NCBI GenBank assembly: GCA_039969355.1 | Contig: JBDVOA010000018.1 | Coordinates: forward strand, 209,096-273,095 | Direction of reading: 5' to 3' | DNA: 64,000 bases | From: JL08 sp039969355 | Lineage (GTDB): Bacteria; Pseudomonadota; Alphaproteobacteria; Rhodobacterales; Rhodobacteraceae | Shown here: in pieces, positions 34,908 to 43,160 of the stretch | Layout of the letters: each line of letters starts with the position of its first letter | How positions within the stretch are numbered: the first letter of the stretch is position 1 | Notes under the pieces: model-generated | What the model saw: only the letters and a program-made list of their open reading frames with translations | Databases searched by the model: none | What the model was told of the DNA's origin: nothing | Program-made: the position numbers and the translations under genes

Positions 34908-36044
34908 TCAAATAAAAGAACCCGACCTTTTTGCAAGCGCGTCGGTGGTGATATCACCGAGTTTGCGTAAGCCGAGTTGAGCCAGTGCAATGCTGACCTC
35001 TTCGGACAAGAGACCCACCATTTGGTGCAAGCCCCGTTCTCCCGCAGCAGCAATCGCCATGGAAATTGGGCGCCCAAGAAACACAAAGTCCGCTCCAATG
35101 GCATAAGCTTTCACGATATCTTCTCCGCTGCGAATGCCGCTGTCGTAGAAGAGTTGTATGTCAGGTCCCAGTACCTGGCGGATTTCGTGCAAGGCTAAGA
35201 TCGCCGGAACCGACCCATCCAGTTGACGACCGCCGTGGCTGGAGACCTGAATGGCGTCAACACCGATGGACTTTAACCGCATGGCATCTCCGGAGCTGAC
35301 CACGCCTTTGACGACAAGGTTGCCTTTCCACCTGTCTCGCATTTTTGCCAGAAGGTCCCAATCGGCCGCTGCGCGACTGCGAGTTCTATCAAATTCCCCG
35401 AACGTTCCTCCGAAGTTTGCAAGCTCTGGCTTACCCTTGAAAAGCTGCGGCAAGGACCAGCCAGGATGGCAAGCAAAATCGACAAACTGTCGGGGGCCCA
35501 TCCTGAACGGCATTTTGAATCCGCGGCGAAGCTCGCGGGGACGTCTGCCAACTTCGGGGACATCGACAGTCAGCACGATCGTGTCGTATCCCGCAACCTC
35601 GGACCGCTCTAGGAGCCGATTTGATTCATCCATTGAGCCGCTTACATAAAGTTGAAACCAAGCATGACCTTCAGCAAGTTCGATCATGTCTTCAAGCGAT
35701 GTGGAGGCCAGAGTGGACACGCCAACAGGGATGCGATGCTTTGCTGCAAACTTTGCAAGGATATTATCAGCGTCAGGAGACACCAGATTGCACATTCCCA
35801 TCGGAGCAATGCCAAAGGGCAGTCCGGTTTCCTTGCCAAACAGGCTAGATTTGATATCGCGGTGCTCGACATCATTCAGGACGCGTGGTTGCAGCCAGAC
35901 GTCTCGCATCATGTCCCGATTCAGGCATTCTCCGTATCCGGTGCCCGCGGCGCCGTCGATATAGTCAAAAACCATCCAAGGCAGGCGTCGCTGAGCGATC
36001 CTCCGCGCATCATCGAACGAATGTATGGAGGTATCGAAGAACAT
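34908..36044 (-). CDS. FMN-dependent alpha-hydroxyacid dehydrogenase/oxidase (LldD-like), candidate sulfolactate dehydrogenase
   Basis: A 378-residue FMN enzyme of the lactate/glycolate oxidase family, oxidising an L-2-hydroxyacid to a 2-oxoacid. The family active-site motif is intact: IQVSSHGGRQLDGSVP with the catalytic His and Arg, plus FDYIDGAAGTGYG near the start and GIRSGEDIVKA near the FMN phosphate. It is the last gene of a minus-strand run with comDE and tctCAB, 59 bases after tctB. The context suggests that the substrate is (S)-sulfolactate, feeding sulfopyruvate to ComDE (inference). Ordinary L-lactate oxidation is the alternative. Confidence 0.85.
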   Translation of the reverse strand: MFFDTSIHSFDDARRIAQRRLPWMVFDYIDGAAGTGYGECLNRDMMRDVWLQPRVLNDVEHRDIKSSLFGKETGLPFGIAPMGMCNLVSPDADNILAKFAAKHRIPVGVSTLASTSLEDMIELAEGHAWFQLYVSGSMDESNRLLERSEVAGYDTIVLTVDVPEVGRRPRELRRGFKMPFRMGPRQFVDFACHPGWSLPQLFKGKPELANFGGTFGEFDRTRSRAAADWDLLAKMRDRWKGNLVVKGVVSSGDAMRLKSIGVDAIQVSSHGGRQLDGSVPAILALHEIRQVLGPDIQLFYDSGIRSGEDIVKAYAIGADFVFLGRPISMAIAAAGERGLHQMVGLLSEEVSIALAQLGLRKLGDITTDALAKRSGSFI

Positions 36045-36103
36045 GCTAACCCGGTTGTTTGATCACGTTAAGTAGTTTGCCAAAATCATTGCATGGCTGA
36101 GTA

Positions 36104-36565
36104 TTATGGCAGTGGCACGTACAGAACGAATTTGAACAGCGAAAAGAATGCGACCATGATCACAGCGCCTGAGCCCCAATAGAGCAGCAGGTTAGAGGCT
36201 GTCCACTTGTCGTGCATTGCAGCAATTAAGCCTCCTGCGAACGCAATTGCTCCAGCTGGCAGAAATCCGACGAGCGGCATCGCAAAACAAGTCAGGAACA
36301 TAGTCACGATCAGTAAACAACGGCGCCACCAAATACCCGATCCAAATCCCTCTTCACCAGAAGGTTTCAGAAACTGCACCACAAACGAGATTGACGCAGT
36401 GATAATGAGAATGACAGCGACGGTCTGTGGAAAAACTTGGCTATCTCGGTCCGAATAGCCGATTGTGTCGTATAGCGTCACGATGCCAGCAAGGACAAAG
36501 AATCCCGAAACCAGCAGCGAGCCGATGTGGCCCTGCGGTTTTGAAGTGGATGAAACAGCCATCAT
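36104..36565 (-). CDS. Tripartite tricarboxylate transporter small permease, TctB family
   Basis: A 153-residue protein with four hydrophobic helices, matching the small membrane subunit of TTT transporters (DTIGYSDRDSQVFPQTVAVIL near residue 33 is the conserved family stretch, and the second half is two long helices). It overlaps the TctA stop by ATGA at 36562-36565, so the two subunits are translated together. With TctA and TctC it forms the uptake system for the ComDE pathway substrate. Confidence 0.88.
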   Translation of the reverse strand: MMAVSSTSKPQGHIGSLLVSGFFVLAGIVTLYDTIGYSDRDSQVFPQTVAVILIITASISFVVQFLKPSGEEGFGSGIWWRRCLLIVTMFLTCFAMPLVGFLPAGAIAFAGGLIAAMHDKWTASNLLLYWGSGAVIMVAFFSLFKFVLYVPLP

Positions 36566-38064
36566 TCGTCCTCCATCGCGGCAAGGCGTTGTCTACGTGC
36601 CAAAAAGACCGGCAGAAGCAGTGTAATTAAGGTAAACGCTAGAATGCCCTGTGAAATTGGCCGGCCGAAGAACATACCAAAAAGATTGTTAGTCGCTGCG
36701 CCGATGGTCCAACCCTGAACAAACCCCTGTTCGGCAATGGGCCCCAAGATCAACCCCAGCACAATCGGCGACGCCTTGAAACCAAACCGCGCGACCACCC
36801 ATCCGAACACTCCTAGGCACAGCATGATCACAACATCCGATACGCTATTGCGAATGGCGAAGGTACCAATGATGGTCATGAAACCAACCGCCGGCACTAA
36901 AACCGCCTTGGGTATGGTCACAATGGACTTATAGGCGTAGCGACCGATGAGTAGACCAGCTGGCAGCATTAGTACGGTTGCGATAATCAACCCATAGATA
37001 AACGTATATACGATCGACCCACTTTGAGAGAACATGGAAGGTCCAGTGCGCACTCCTTGGATGAGGAGCGCCCCCAGCACGATGGCGTCGGGTGGAGTTC
37101 CAGGAATGCCAAGCACCAAAGTGGGTATGAAACCGCCCCCAACTGTCGCGTTGTTGGCGGATTCCGTGGCCATAATCCCATCCGGCTCACCCTCGCCAAA
37201 TTTCTGATGCGGTTTTGCGCTTCTTTTGGCTTCGGAGTAAGCAACCAGTCCCGCAACAGAGCCGCCAGCCCCCGGCAAAATACCGACCAATGTTCCAATT
37301 ATCGATGAACGGATCAGGTTGAACTTAGACTTCATTGCGATACCAAAGGCTTCACCAATGCGTACGGACTTCACATCATCTTCGACCTTCAAGTGCCGGT
37401 CTGGCACGGCGACCAAGTCTATCAGGACCGGAATGCAGTATAGGCCAATCAGAGCACCGACCACGCCAAATCCCCCGATCAGCACCTGGTTACCAAAGGT
37501 AAGACGGATGTCGGCGGAAATCTCCGCAACGCCTACGGTTGAAAGGATCATGCCAAACGCGCCCCCAGCGAGGCCTTTGGCGAGGTTTCCGTCCGACAAA
37601 GACGCAATCAACGACAATCCGAAAACCGATAGCCAAAAGTATTCGATTGGACCAAAGGCAAGCGCGACTTTTGACAGTGGCGGGGCAAGAAAGAGAAGCG
37701 CGATAGCGCCTATCATACCCCCGCAAACCGAGGCGAAACAGGCCAGCGCCACGGCGAGGTCGCCATCCCCCCGTTTAGCCATGGGGTAGCCATCAAAGGT
37801 TGTGGCAATGGCCGAGGGAGTCCCCGGTGTATTCAACAGAATGGCGGCATACGCACCGCCGTAAATTGCGCCGGTGTAAATAGCGCCCAGCATTATCAGG
37901 GCCGATGCAGGTTCCATACTGAATGTGATGGGCACCAGTATCGCCAGCGCCATAGTAGCGGTTAACCCCGGAATTGACCCGATAACTGTGCCGGCAACGA
38001 CGCCGCAGAGAGCCAACAGAAGGTTGAACGGAGACATCGCAGATAAAAAATGACCGAATTCCAT
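36562..38064 (-). CDS. Tripartite tricarboxylate transporter large permease, TctA family
   Basis: A 500-residue polytopic membrane protein, the main translocation subunit of a TTT transporter. Conserved family stretches are GTVIGSIPGLTATMALAILV near the start, YGGAYAAILLNTPGTPSAIAT, and ILPGAGGSVAGLVAYSEAKR. The ATG at 38064 follows GGGGAGGA; the TTG at 38070 is not needed. It lies 32 bases behind tctC. Related transporters carry citrate, tartrate, and in sulfonate degraders 3-sulfolactate (SlcHFG), which fits this neighbourhood. Confidence 0.92.
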   Translation of the reverse strand: MEFGHFLSAMSPFNLLLALCGVVAGTVIGSIPGLTATMALAILVPITFSMEPASALIMLGAIYTGAIYGGAYAAILLNTPGTPSAIATTFDGYPMAKRGDGDLAVALACFASVCGGMIGAIALLFLAPPLSKVALAFGPIEYFWLSVFGLSLIASLSDGNLAKGLAGGAFGMILSTVGVAEISADIRLTFGNQVLIGGFGVVGALIGLYCIPVLIDLVAVPDRHLKVEDDVKSVRIGEAFGIAMKSKFNLIRSSIIGTLVGILPGAGGSVAGLVAYSEAKRSAKPHQKFGEGEPDGIMATESANNATVGGGFIPTLVLGIPGTPPDAIVLGALLIQGVRTGPSMFSQSGSIVYTFIYGLIIATVLMLPAGLLIGRYAYKSIVTIPKAVLVPAVGFMTIIGTFAIRNSVSDVVIMLCLGVFGWVVARFGFKASPIVLGLILGPIAEQGFVQGWTIGAATNNLFGMFFGRPISQGILAFTLITLLLPVFLARRQRLAAMEDE

Positions 38065-38096
38065 AGTCAATCCTCCCCGGAGTTAACCATTTTTGA

Positions 38097-39050
38097 TTAC
38101 TTGATGAGGCCGGCTTCGCGCGCGTCGTTCAAGTATTCCTCGCTTCGAGCCGCCATAAAGTCAGCCATCTCACCAGCGCCGACATCAAGCATGGCAAACC
38201 CTCCATCCAACATTTTCTGTTGAAATTCCGGATCTGTGTTGATTTCAGCGATCATGTCAGACCACAGCTTCGTCGTTTCTGCGCTAGCTGAATTGGGCAG
38301 GGCAATCCCACGATAAGCACCACCAACCATATCAAAGCCAAGCTCTTTGAACGTTGGTACATCAGGGAACAGTGGATGGCGTTCTTCCATTGCGACAGCC
38401 AGCATTCTGACCGCTTCGCCTTGGGCTGCGCCCACGGTTGTATAGCCCCACTGTGCCTTTACCTGATTGCCCAGAAGGGCAGTTACAGACGCGCCGGTGC
38501 CTTTAAACGGCACATAAGTTGTCAAAGTACCAGCCATCTTGTCGAACTTGATTTGCGCAAGGTGATTTGCGCTGGCTTTGCCAGAGCCCGACATGGTCAC
38601 CTGACCCGGATTCGCTTTAGCGTCTTCAATCAGGTCGGCGAGCGACTGATATGGGCTGTCGGCGGGGACGACGATGGCGTCAGGCGTAAAGTGGAACATG
38701 TAAAAAGTGTTCAGTTCATCGGTCGCGAAGCCCACATCCTTTTGAGCGGGCTTGATAATGATATGGGGGAGATTCACCCCCATGATGGTTTGTCCATCAG
38801 CGGCCAAACCATTCAATGAAGCCCAGCCAACAGCACCGCCGCCACCCGGTTGGTATGAGATCACCAGATCTTCGCCAAACTTATCTTTAAAAAAAGGTTG
38901 CTGAAGCCGCGCAGAAATATCGGATTCTCCGCCTGGCCCAAATGGGATGACATAGTTCACGGGGCCATTGACCTCGGCATAGGTCGGCATCGCGAATGTT
39001 GCCGTCATTGCGACAGCGGCACCTGCTTTCAGGATCGATCTTCTCAGCAT
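38097..39050 (-). CDS. Tripartite tricarboxylate transporter substrate-binding protein, TctC/Bug family
   Basis: A periplasmic binding protein of 317 residues with a signal peptide ending near TYA-EV (residue 25). Family marks are NYVIPFGPGGESDISAR, SYQPGGGGAVGWASLNG and VTMSGSGKASANHLAQIK, with EERHPLFPDVPTFKELG near residue 225, a classic Bug-family stretch. It sits between comE (49 bases upstream) and tctA, so transport and decarboxylation genes are one operon. Ligand specificity cannot be read directly, but sulfolactate is likely from context. Confidence 0.92.
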   Translation of the reverse strand: MLRRSILKAGAAVAMTATFAMPTYAEVNGPVNYVIPFGPGGESDISARLQQPFFKDKFGEDLVISYQPGGGGAVGWASLNGLAADGQTIMGVNLPHIIIKPAQKDVGFATDELNTFYMFHFTPDAIVVPADSPYQSLADLIEDAKANPGQVTMSGSGKASANHLAQIKFDKMAGTLTTYVPFKGTGASVTALLGNQVKAQWGYTTVGAAQGEAVRMLAVAMEERHPLFPDVPTFKELGFDMVGGAYRGIALPNSASAETTKLWSDMIAEINTDPEFQQKMLDGGFAMLDVGAGEMADFMAARSEEYLNDAREAGLIK

Positions 39051-39099
39051 GTTGTTCCTCCCATAATGCTGTAATTCGTTGGTATGATTTGTCTCAGTT

Positions 39100-39654
39100 T
39101 TAACTCTGAACCGCTTTCATGAAGCGATCACGGATCACTACCGGGTCCATCGTAATGACAGGCAGCTTGATGTTGCCACTGTCGCATTTGCTGACGATAA
39201 TGGTCATCTTCTTGCTGTCGATGACTTGTTGGAGCACCTTGCCGGTGTCCACATCCTTACATTCAATCACGTTCTTGCAGCCACAGGCTTTGGCCACTGC
39301 CGTCAGCGAGGTTTTCTTGCCCGCATAGGTCGGTTGGTCGCCTGTTGAGCCATAGCTGCCATTATCAATGATCAGCAGAATATAGTTGTCGACCTCATTG
39401 TTAGCGATCGTCGGCAGTGTGCCGAAATTGGTCAAAACCGAACCATCACCGTCAATCGAGATCACGGTCTTCTCCTGGGCCAAGGCCAGACCAAAACCGA
39501 TGGATGAGCTGAGACCCATGGTACCTAACATGTAGAAGTTCGTCGGTTGATCGTCGATCAAATGAAGCTCCTGGCTGGGCAACCCGATGTTGCAGACAAC
39601 CAGATGATCACGAAGCATGGGCGCGATTTCGCGCAGGATTTCAGAGCGTATCAT
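39100..39654 (-). CDS. comE: Sulfopyruvate decarboxylase beta subunit
   Basis: A 184-residue ThDP-binding subunit carrying the pyrophosphate-binding motif SIDGDGSVLTNFGTLPT to IIDNGSYGSTGDQPTYAG (residues 68-111). Split two-subunit ThDP decarboxylases of this size are sulfopyruvate decarboxylases (ComDE), which convert sulfopyruvate to sulfoacetaldehyde and CO2. Phosphonopyruvate decarboxylase is the close relative but is normally one chain. The ATG overlaps the alpha-subunit stop at 39651-39654. In marine Roseobacter-type bacteria this enzyme serves sulfolactate breakdown rather than coenzyme M synthesis. The Xsc enzyme of the next step is not in the window. Confidence 0.8.
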   Translation of the reverse strand: MIRSEILREIAPMLRDHLVVCNIGLPSQELHLIDDQPTNFYMLGTMGLSSSIGFGLALAQEKTVISIDGDGSVLTNFGTLPTIANNEVDNYILLIIDNGSYGSTGDQPTYAGKKTSLTAVAKACGCKNVIECKDVDTGKVLQQVIDSKKMTIIVSKCDSGNIKLPVITMDPVVIRDRFMKAVQS

Positions 39655-40157
39655 TGGTCTCCGTAGCCTCCCCAGAAGGACGCATCCGTGAGGATCGCCA
39701 CAGGTTTATTGCACATGAAAGTGTATTTCAGGATCGCATCCAACTCGTCTACGTCCGTTTCCTTGTGGAAGTGATAAGTCGGGATATGGAGCTGGTTGAG
39801 TAGCGCCTTCGTATGCACTGCCATCTCCACCTGGCAGGCCACTGGTTCGCGCAACTCGCCGCGATAGGAAATCAACATCGGCAGGGGCATTCGGTAGAAC
39901 TGCGTCAGGGTTGCTAGCGTGTTGATGGTCACGCCGATGGCAGTGTTTTGCATAATGATGCAGGGCCGCTTGCCCCCCATGAAGGCGCCGGCACAGAGGC
40001 CTATGCCTTCGTCTTCCTTGTTAGCAGGGATATGAAAGACCTCGGGTCGGGTTTCGACCTCGTCAATCACGCCTGCAAGTTGCTTGCAGGGCACGGTGGT
40101 AACGAAGCTGACGTCATTCGCGACCAAATCGTCGACGATTTTCTTATCGATGGACAT
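39651..40157 (-). CDS. comD: Sulfopyruvate decarboxylase alpha subunit
   Basis: A 168-residue ThDP-enzyme pyrimidine-domain subunit. FVTTVPCKQLAGVIDEVE, then PANKEDEGIGLCAGAFMGGK with the ThDP-activating Glu, then IIMQNTAIGVTINTLATL are typical of ComD and of the N-terminal half of phosphonopyruvate decarboxylase. The start at 40157 follows TTGGAGC and fits the subunit length; the in-frame start at 40208 adds a leader without support. First gene of the comDE-tctCAB-lldD operon, divergent from a LysR gene with a candidate palindromic site between. Confidence 0.8.
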   Translation of the reverse strand: MSIDKKIVDDLVANDVSFVTTVPCKQLAGVIDEVETRPEVFHIPANKEDEGIGLCAGAFMGGKRPCIIMQNTAIGVTINTLATLTQFYRMPLPMLISYRGELREPVACQVEMAVHTKALLNQLHIPTYHFHKETDVDELDAILKYTFMCNKPVAILTDASFWGGYGDQ

Positions 40158-40243
40158 TAATTTTGCTCCAAGAATTTTGTTGACTCTGATTTTCACGTAA
40201 AATTCCATTGACGCGAGTCATATTTTTTTGGCTTTTGGTAAAG

Positions 40244-40254
40244 GTAAATTTTAC
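40244..40254. promoter_or_regulatory. Candidate LysR operator between comD and lysR
   Basis: GTAAATTTTAC is a perfect odd-length palindrome (centre T) lying in the divergent region, 87 bases from comD and 47 bases before the preferred lysR start. A related half-site GTAAAA lies near 40197. It fits the T-N11-A style of LysR sites loosely. Seen by eye only. Confidence 0.35.
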
Positions 40255-40300
40255 TATGTTCAGAGATCGAGTCTTTTCAACACCAGAAGTGAGAATTGGT

Positions 40301-41194
40301 ATGAGCATTTCCCTGTTCAAAACACTAATCGCCATAGCTGACACAGGCAGTTTTCGGGGCGCCGCGGATGTCGTGTGTGTAACGCATGCTGCAGTTGGAC
40401 AGCAGATGCGCCGCCTCGAAGAGGCACAAGGTGTGAAGCTTTTTGATCGCTCAGAAAAGTCTCCGAAGCTCAATCAATTGGGCAAAGCGTTTGTGCCAAA
40501 GGCACAGGCGATTGTCCGTGCATATGATACGATACTCGATGACCTGACGGGCGATCCGCAAATGATCGGTGAACTGCTTCTGGGGGCGGTTCCATCCACC
40601 ATTCGGGGGCTTATTCCGAAATCGGCGAAGCGCCTTATCGAATGCTATCCCGACCTTCACATCCGGGTCGTTCCAGGACTCTCCCCAATACTCTTGGAAC
40701 AGGTCGAACAAGGCACACTTGACGCGGCTGTTCTGAGTGAGCCGCTGCGTATCCACGACAACCTGAACTGGATGCCATTCTACGAGGAAAAGCTCGTATT
40801 GCTCACAGCTCCAGAGGTGACGGAAACTGATCCTAGACGCATTCTTGCGACGATGCCTTACATTCGTCATACGCGGCAGGCGTCGGTCGGCATGTTGGCC
40901 GAAGAGTGGCTTTCAAAAAACAAACTCAAAGTGAACGATGCGATGGAGATGGGGTCGCTGGAAAATCTTGCGAGCATGGTTGCCCATAATCTCGGTGTGT
41001 CCGTTGGCCCAGACATCTGCGTGCCTGACCCGATTTTCCGACAACTCAGAAAAATACCTCTCGAAGAAGAGGCGCCATCCCGGACGTTGGGTATTTTGAC
41101 ACGTGATGATTGTTCCAAGCTTAGCCTCGTACAAAAGCTTTTGGATCAAATTAACTTTGTCGTTGCGGAATACGCCGAAAGCGAAACGATATAA
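40301..41194 (+). CDS. LysR-family regulator of the sulfolactate locus
   Basis: A LysR protein of 297 residues from the ATG at 40301 (MSISLFKTLIAIADTGSFRG), which is where the helix-turn-helix of the family normally begins. In-frame codons at 40208 and 40256 would add a leader not seen in relatives. AAVGQQMRRLEEAQGVKLFD is the recognition-helix region and the effector domain starts near residue 90. It is divergent from the comDE-tct operon and reads toward the FAD dehydrogenase gene, so it probably controls both arms in response to the imported hydroxyacid or its oxo product. Confidence 0.85.
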   Translation: MSISLFKTLIAIADTGSFRGAADVVCVTHAAVGQQMRRLEEAQGVKLFDRSEKSPKLNQLGKAFVPKAQAIVRAYDTILDDLTGDPQMIGELLLGAVPSTIRGLIPKSAKRLIECYPDLHIRVVPGLSPILLEQVEQGTLDAAVLSEPLRIHDNLNWMPFYEEKLVLLTAPEVTETDPRRILATMPYIRHTRQASVGMLAEEWLSKNKLKVNDAMEMGSLENLASMVAHNLGVSVGPDICVPDPIFRQLRKIPLEEEAPSRTLGILTRDDCSKLSLVQKLLDQINFVVAEYAESETI

Positions 41195-41290
41195 AGAGTT
41201 TCTTTACAAAAACCAAAATAACTTTGATTTGCTCAAGCATTGTTTTCTGGCGAGAGTGTTGCCCATGATATCCGGCAGGAGGCACTACAG

Positions 41291-42724
41291 ATGGCGTCAG
41301 GTTTCAGAAAACCCGATGAAAAGCTATTGAACGATCTAAAGAGCATTGTCGGGGATGGCGGGTGGATGCCAGGAGACTGCACCCCGCGGTATTATGAAGA
41401 TCCTCGCGGACGTTTTCATGGCAATGGCTGTTTGATCCTGATCCCTGACAGCACCCAGCAAGTTTCCGAAATTGTCGCCCGTTGCAATGAAGCTATGGTC
41501 GGAGTTGTGCCCTTTAGTGGTGGAACGGGTGTTGTCGCGGGCCAAATTTCAATCGACAGTGACAATGCCATCATTCTGTCACTCGAACGGATGAACAGGG
41601 TGAGAGAGATCGGGTTAGATGATGGTGTGATGGTGGTCGAAGCGGGTTGCATTCTTGAAAACATCCACAATGCCGCCTTGGAGCACGACCTGACATTCCC
41701 CCTCAGCATGGCCTCCAAAGGAAGTTGTTGCATCGGTGGAAATCTAGCTACGAATGCGGGCGGCATTCAGGTGGTGCGACATGGCAACGCCCGCGACCTT
41801 TGCTTGGGCATCGAGGCGGTTCTCCCCTGTGGTTCGGTCTATAGTGATTTGAGTCCACTGCGGAAGGATAACTCTGGCTATGACCTCCGGCATCTTCTGA
41901 TCGGAAGCGAGGGAACGCTCGGGATTATTACAGCGGCCACGCTTGTTCTCAAACCGATTGATCCCGAAACAGCGACTGTCCTCTGCGCTGTTGACTCACC
42001 TGCCGGTGCGCTGAACCTGTACAAACAGGTACGCAAACACCTCGGCGACAACATTTCAGCGTTGGAGTTGATGAGCGGATTTGGATTGGAACTTGTGACG
42101 ACACATTTTCCATCTTTGACCAGCCCGTTCTCAGAAAGTCATGACTGGGTTTTATTGCTAGAGGCTGATGGGCCTTCCGGCATCGGTGACCGGCTTGAAA
42201 ATGTCCTTGAAGAATGTTTTGAAAACGAACTTTTGTTGGATGCCGTGGTGGCCAAATCGCGTGCCCAACAAGCCAACTTATGGGACCTGCGGGAAAACAC
42301 GCCCGAAGCCAACCGCGCCGGGGGGGCCTTTTGCAACAGCGACACATCCGTTCCGATCAGCAAGGTTGATCCGTTTATTGAACTGACCAAGCAAATGATT
42401 ACGGACTTAAACCCCAACCTTCAGATCAATACCTACGGACATATTGGAGACGGTAACATTCATCACAACGTCCTTCCCCCCTTGGGAGTTTCGAAAGCAG
42501 AATTTTTGGACACAAACCCGGGGATTATCGAAGCAGTGCGCAAAATAATAAACGATGCCACGCGCGAGTTCCACGGATCGATCAGTGCCGAGCATGGCAT
42601 TGGTAGGTTGAAGGTCCAGGATCTGGAGACCTATGTGGGCCAGGCCAAATGCGAAGCGCTAAGACGCATCAAACTGGCATTAGATCCAAATGAAATTATG
42701 AACCCCGGCGTGATCGTCGCGTAA
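41291..42724 (+). CDS. FAD-binding D-2-hydroxyacid dehydrogenase (GlcD/D-lactate dehydrogenase-like)
   Basis: A 477-residue flavoprotein of the FAD-linked oxidase family with C-terminal domain 4. The PP-loop FAD-binding region is VVPFSGGTGVVAGQISID near residue 78 and SKGSCCIGGNLATNAGG near 145. The C-terminal part carries TYGHIGDGNIHHN near 382 with the metal-binding His residues, and SAEHGIGRLK near 433. The start at 41291 follows AGGAGG with eight bases spacing; the upstream in-frame codon at 41240 is a poorer choice. Such enzymes oxidise D-hydroxyacids. Beside the L-type FMN enzyme of the same locus, it could oxidise (R)-sulfolactate (inference). Confidence 0.85.
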   Translation: MASGFRKPDEKLLNDLKSIVGDGGWMPGDCTPRYYEDPRGRFHGNGCLILIPDSTQQVSEIVARCNEAMVGVVPFSGGTGVVAGQISIDSDNAIILSLERMNRVREIGLDDGVMVVEAGCILENIHNAALEHDLTFPLSMASKGSCCIGGNLATNAGGIQVVRHGNARDLCLGIEAVLPCGSVYSDLSPLRKDNSGYDLRHLLIGSEGTLGIITAATLVLKPIDPETATVLCAVDSPAGALNLYKQVRKHLGDNISALELMSGFGLELVTTHFPSLTSPFSESHDWVLLLEADGPSGIGDRLENVLEECFENELLLDAVVAKSRAQQANLWDLRENTPEANRAGGAFCNSDTSVPISKVDPFIELTKQMITDLNPNLQINTYGHIGDGNIHHNVLPPLGVSKAEFLDTNPGIIEAVRKIINDATREFHGSISAEHGIGRLKVQDLETYVGQAKCEALRRIKLALDPNEIMNPGVIVA

Positions 42725-42739
42725 GACGAATCCAAGGAT

Positions 42740-42937
42740 TTGTTTACCCGTTGCCAATATCTGATGTTGCGTGTTGCGGCGAACAGTTTTGCGCATCTAC
42801 AAAAGCAGAAACTCATTGTAATCGCGGCTTGTAAGAAACTGCGTGCGGTCAAGCTTCTGTTGAGTCACACCAAGGTGGATAACACCGCGCCGTATCGTGA
42901 CGTCGAGTTGAAAGATGCACTGAGTATCGCCCGGTAG
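42740..42937 (+). pseudogene. Tyrosine recombinase (integrase) C-terminal remnant
   Basis: The frame ending at 42937 reads KLRAVKLLLSHTKVDNTAPY and DVELKDALSIAR. This matches the C-terminus of small tyrosine recombinases (NLRAVQLLLGHTKxxxTVRYLGVxxxDAL), including the His of the catalytic set, but the active-site Tyr and all upstream catalytic residues are gone or altered. Only residues from about 42827 to the stop are convincing. It lies directly behind the dehydrogenase gene and before a perfect inverted repeat, marking a former integration or deletion point. Confidence 0.6.
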
Positions 42938-42955
42938 ATCGACACCTGAAAGCCT

Positions 42956-42982
42956 GACGAACGGCGATATCTGCCGTTCGTC
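42956..42982. repeat. Perfect 10-base-pair inverted repeat
   Basis: GACGAACGGC (42956-42965) and GCCGTTCGTC (42973-42982) flank a 7-base loop. No T-run follows, so it is either a Rho-assisted terminator, an mRNA 3' stabiliser or a leftover of the element that brought the integrase remnant just upstream. Confidence 0.6.
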
Positions 42983-43160
42983 CTCAAATGCCGGCCTCAA
43001 GTTAATGGCGCCGCAGGGTCTGCTTGGAGTCGGAACCCGAAAGATTTGCCAACCCAAAATATCACCAGCAAAGTGTGTAACACTTATCAGCGTCGTTTTG
43101 CCGAAAGGAGTGGCTGTAAAGCGGCAAAAATGCTAGGGCCTATTGTCAAGGAGACGGAGG
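42983..43160. promoter_or_regulatory. Upstream region of the cyclase-TPR gene
   Basis: About 180 bases without a gene between the inverted repeat and the cyclase. It should hold the cyclase promoter. A strong ribosome site GGAGACGGAGG precedes the ATG at 43161. Confidence 0.35.

Noticed and set aside
39100..40157. Phosphonopyruvate decarboxylase
   Set aside because: That enzyme is normally one chain and sits with phosphonate genes (PEP mutase), none of which are here. Split subunits with a TTT transporter and hydroxyacid dehydrogenases fit ComDE better, but biochemical proof is lacking.
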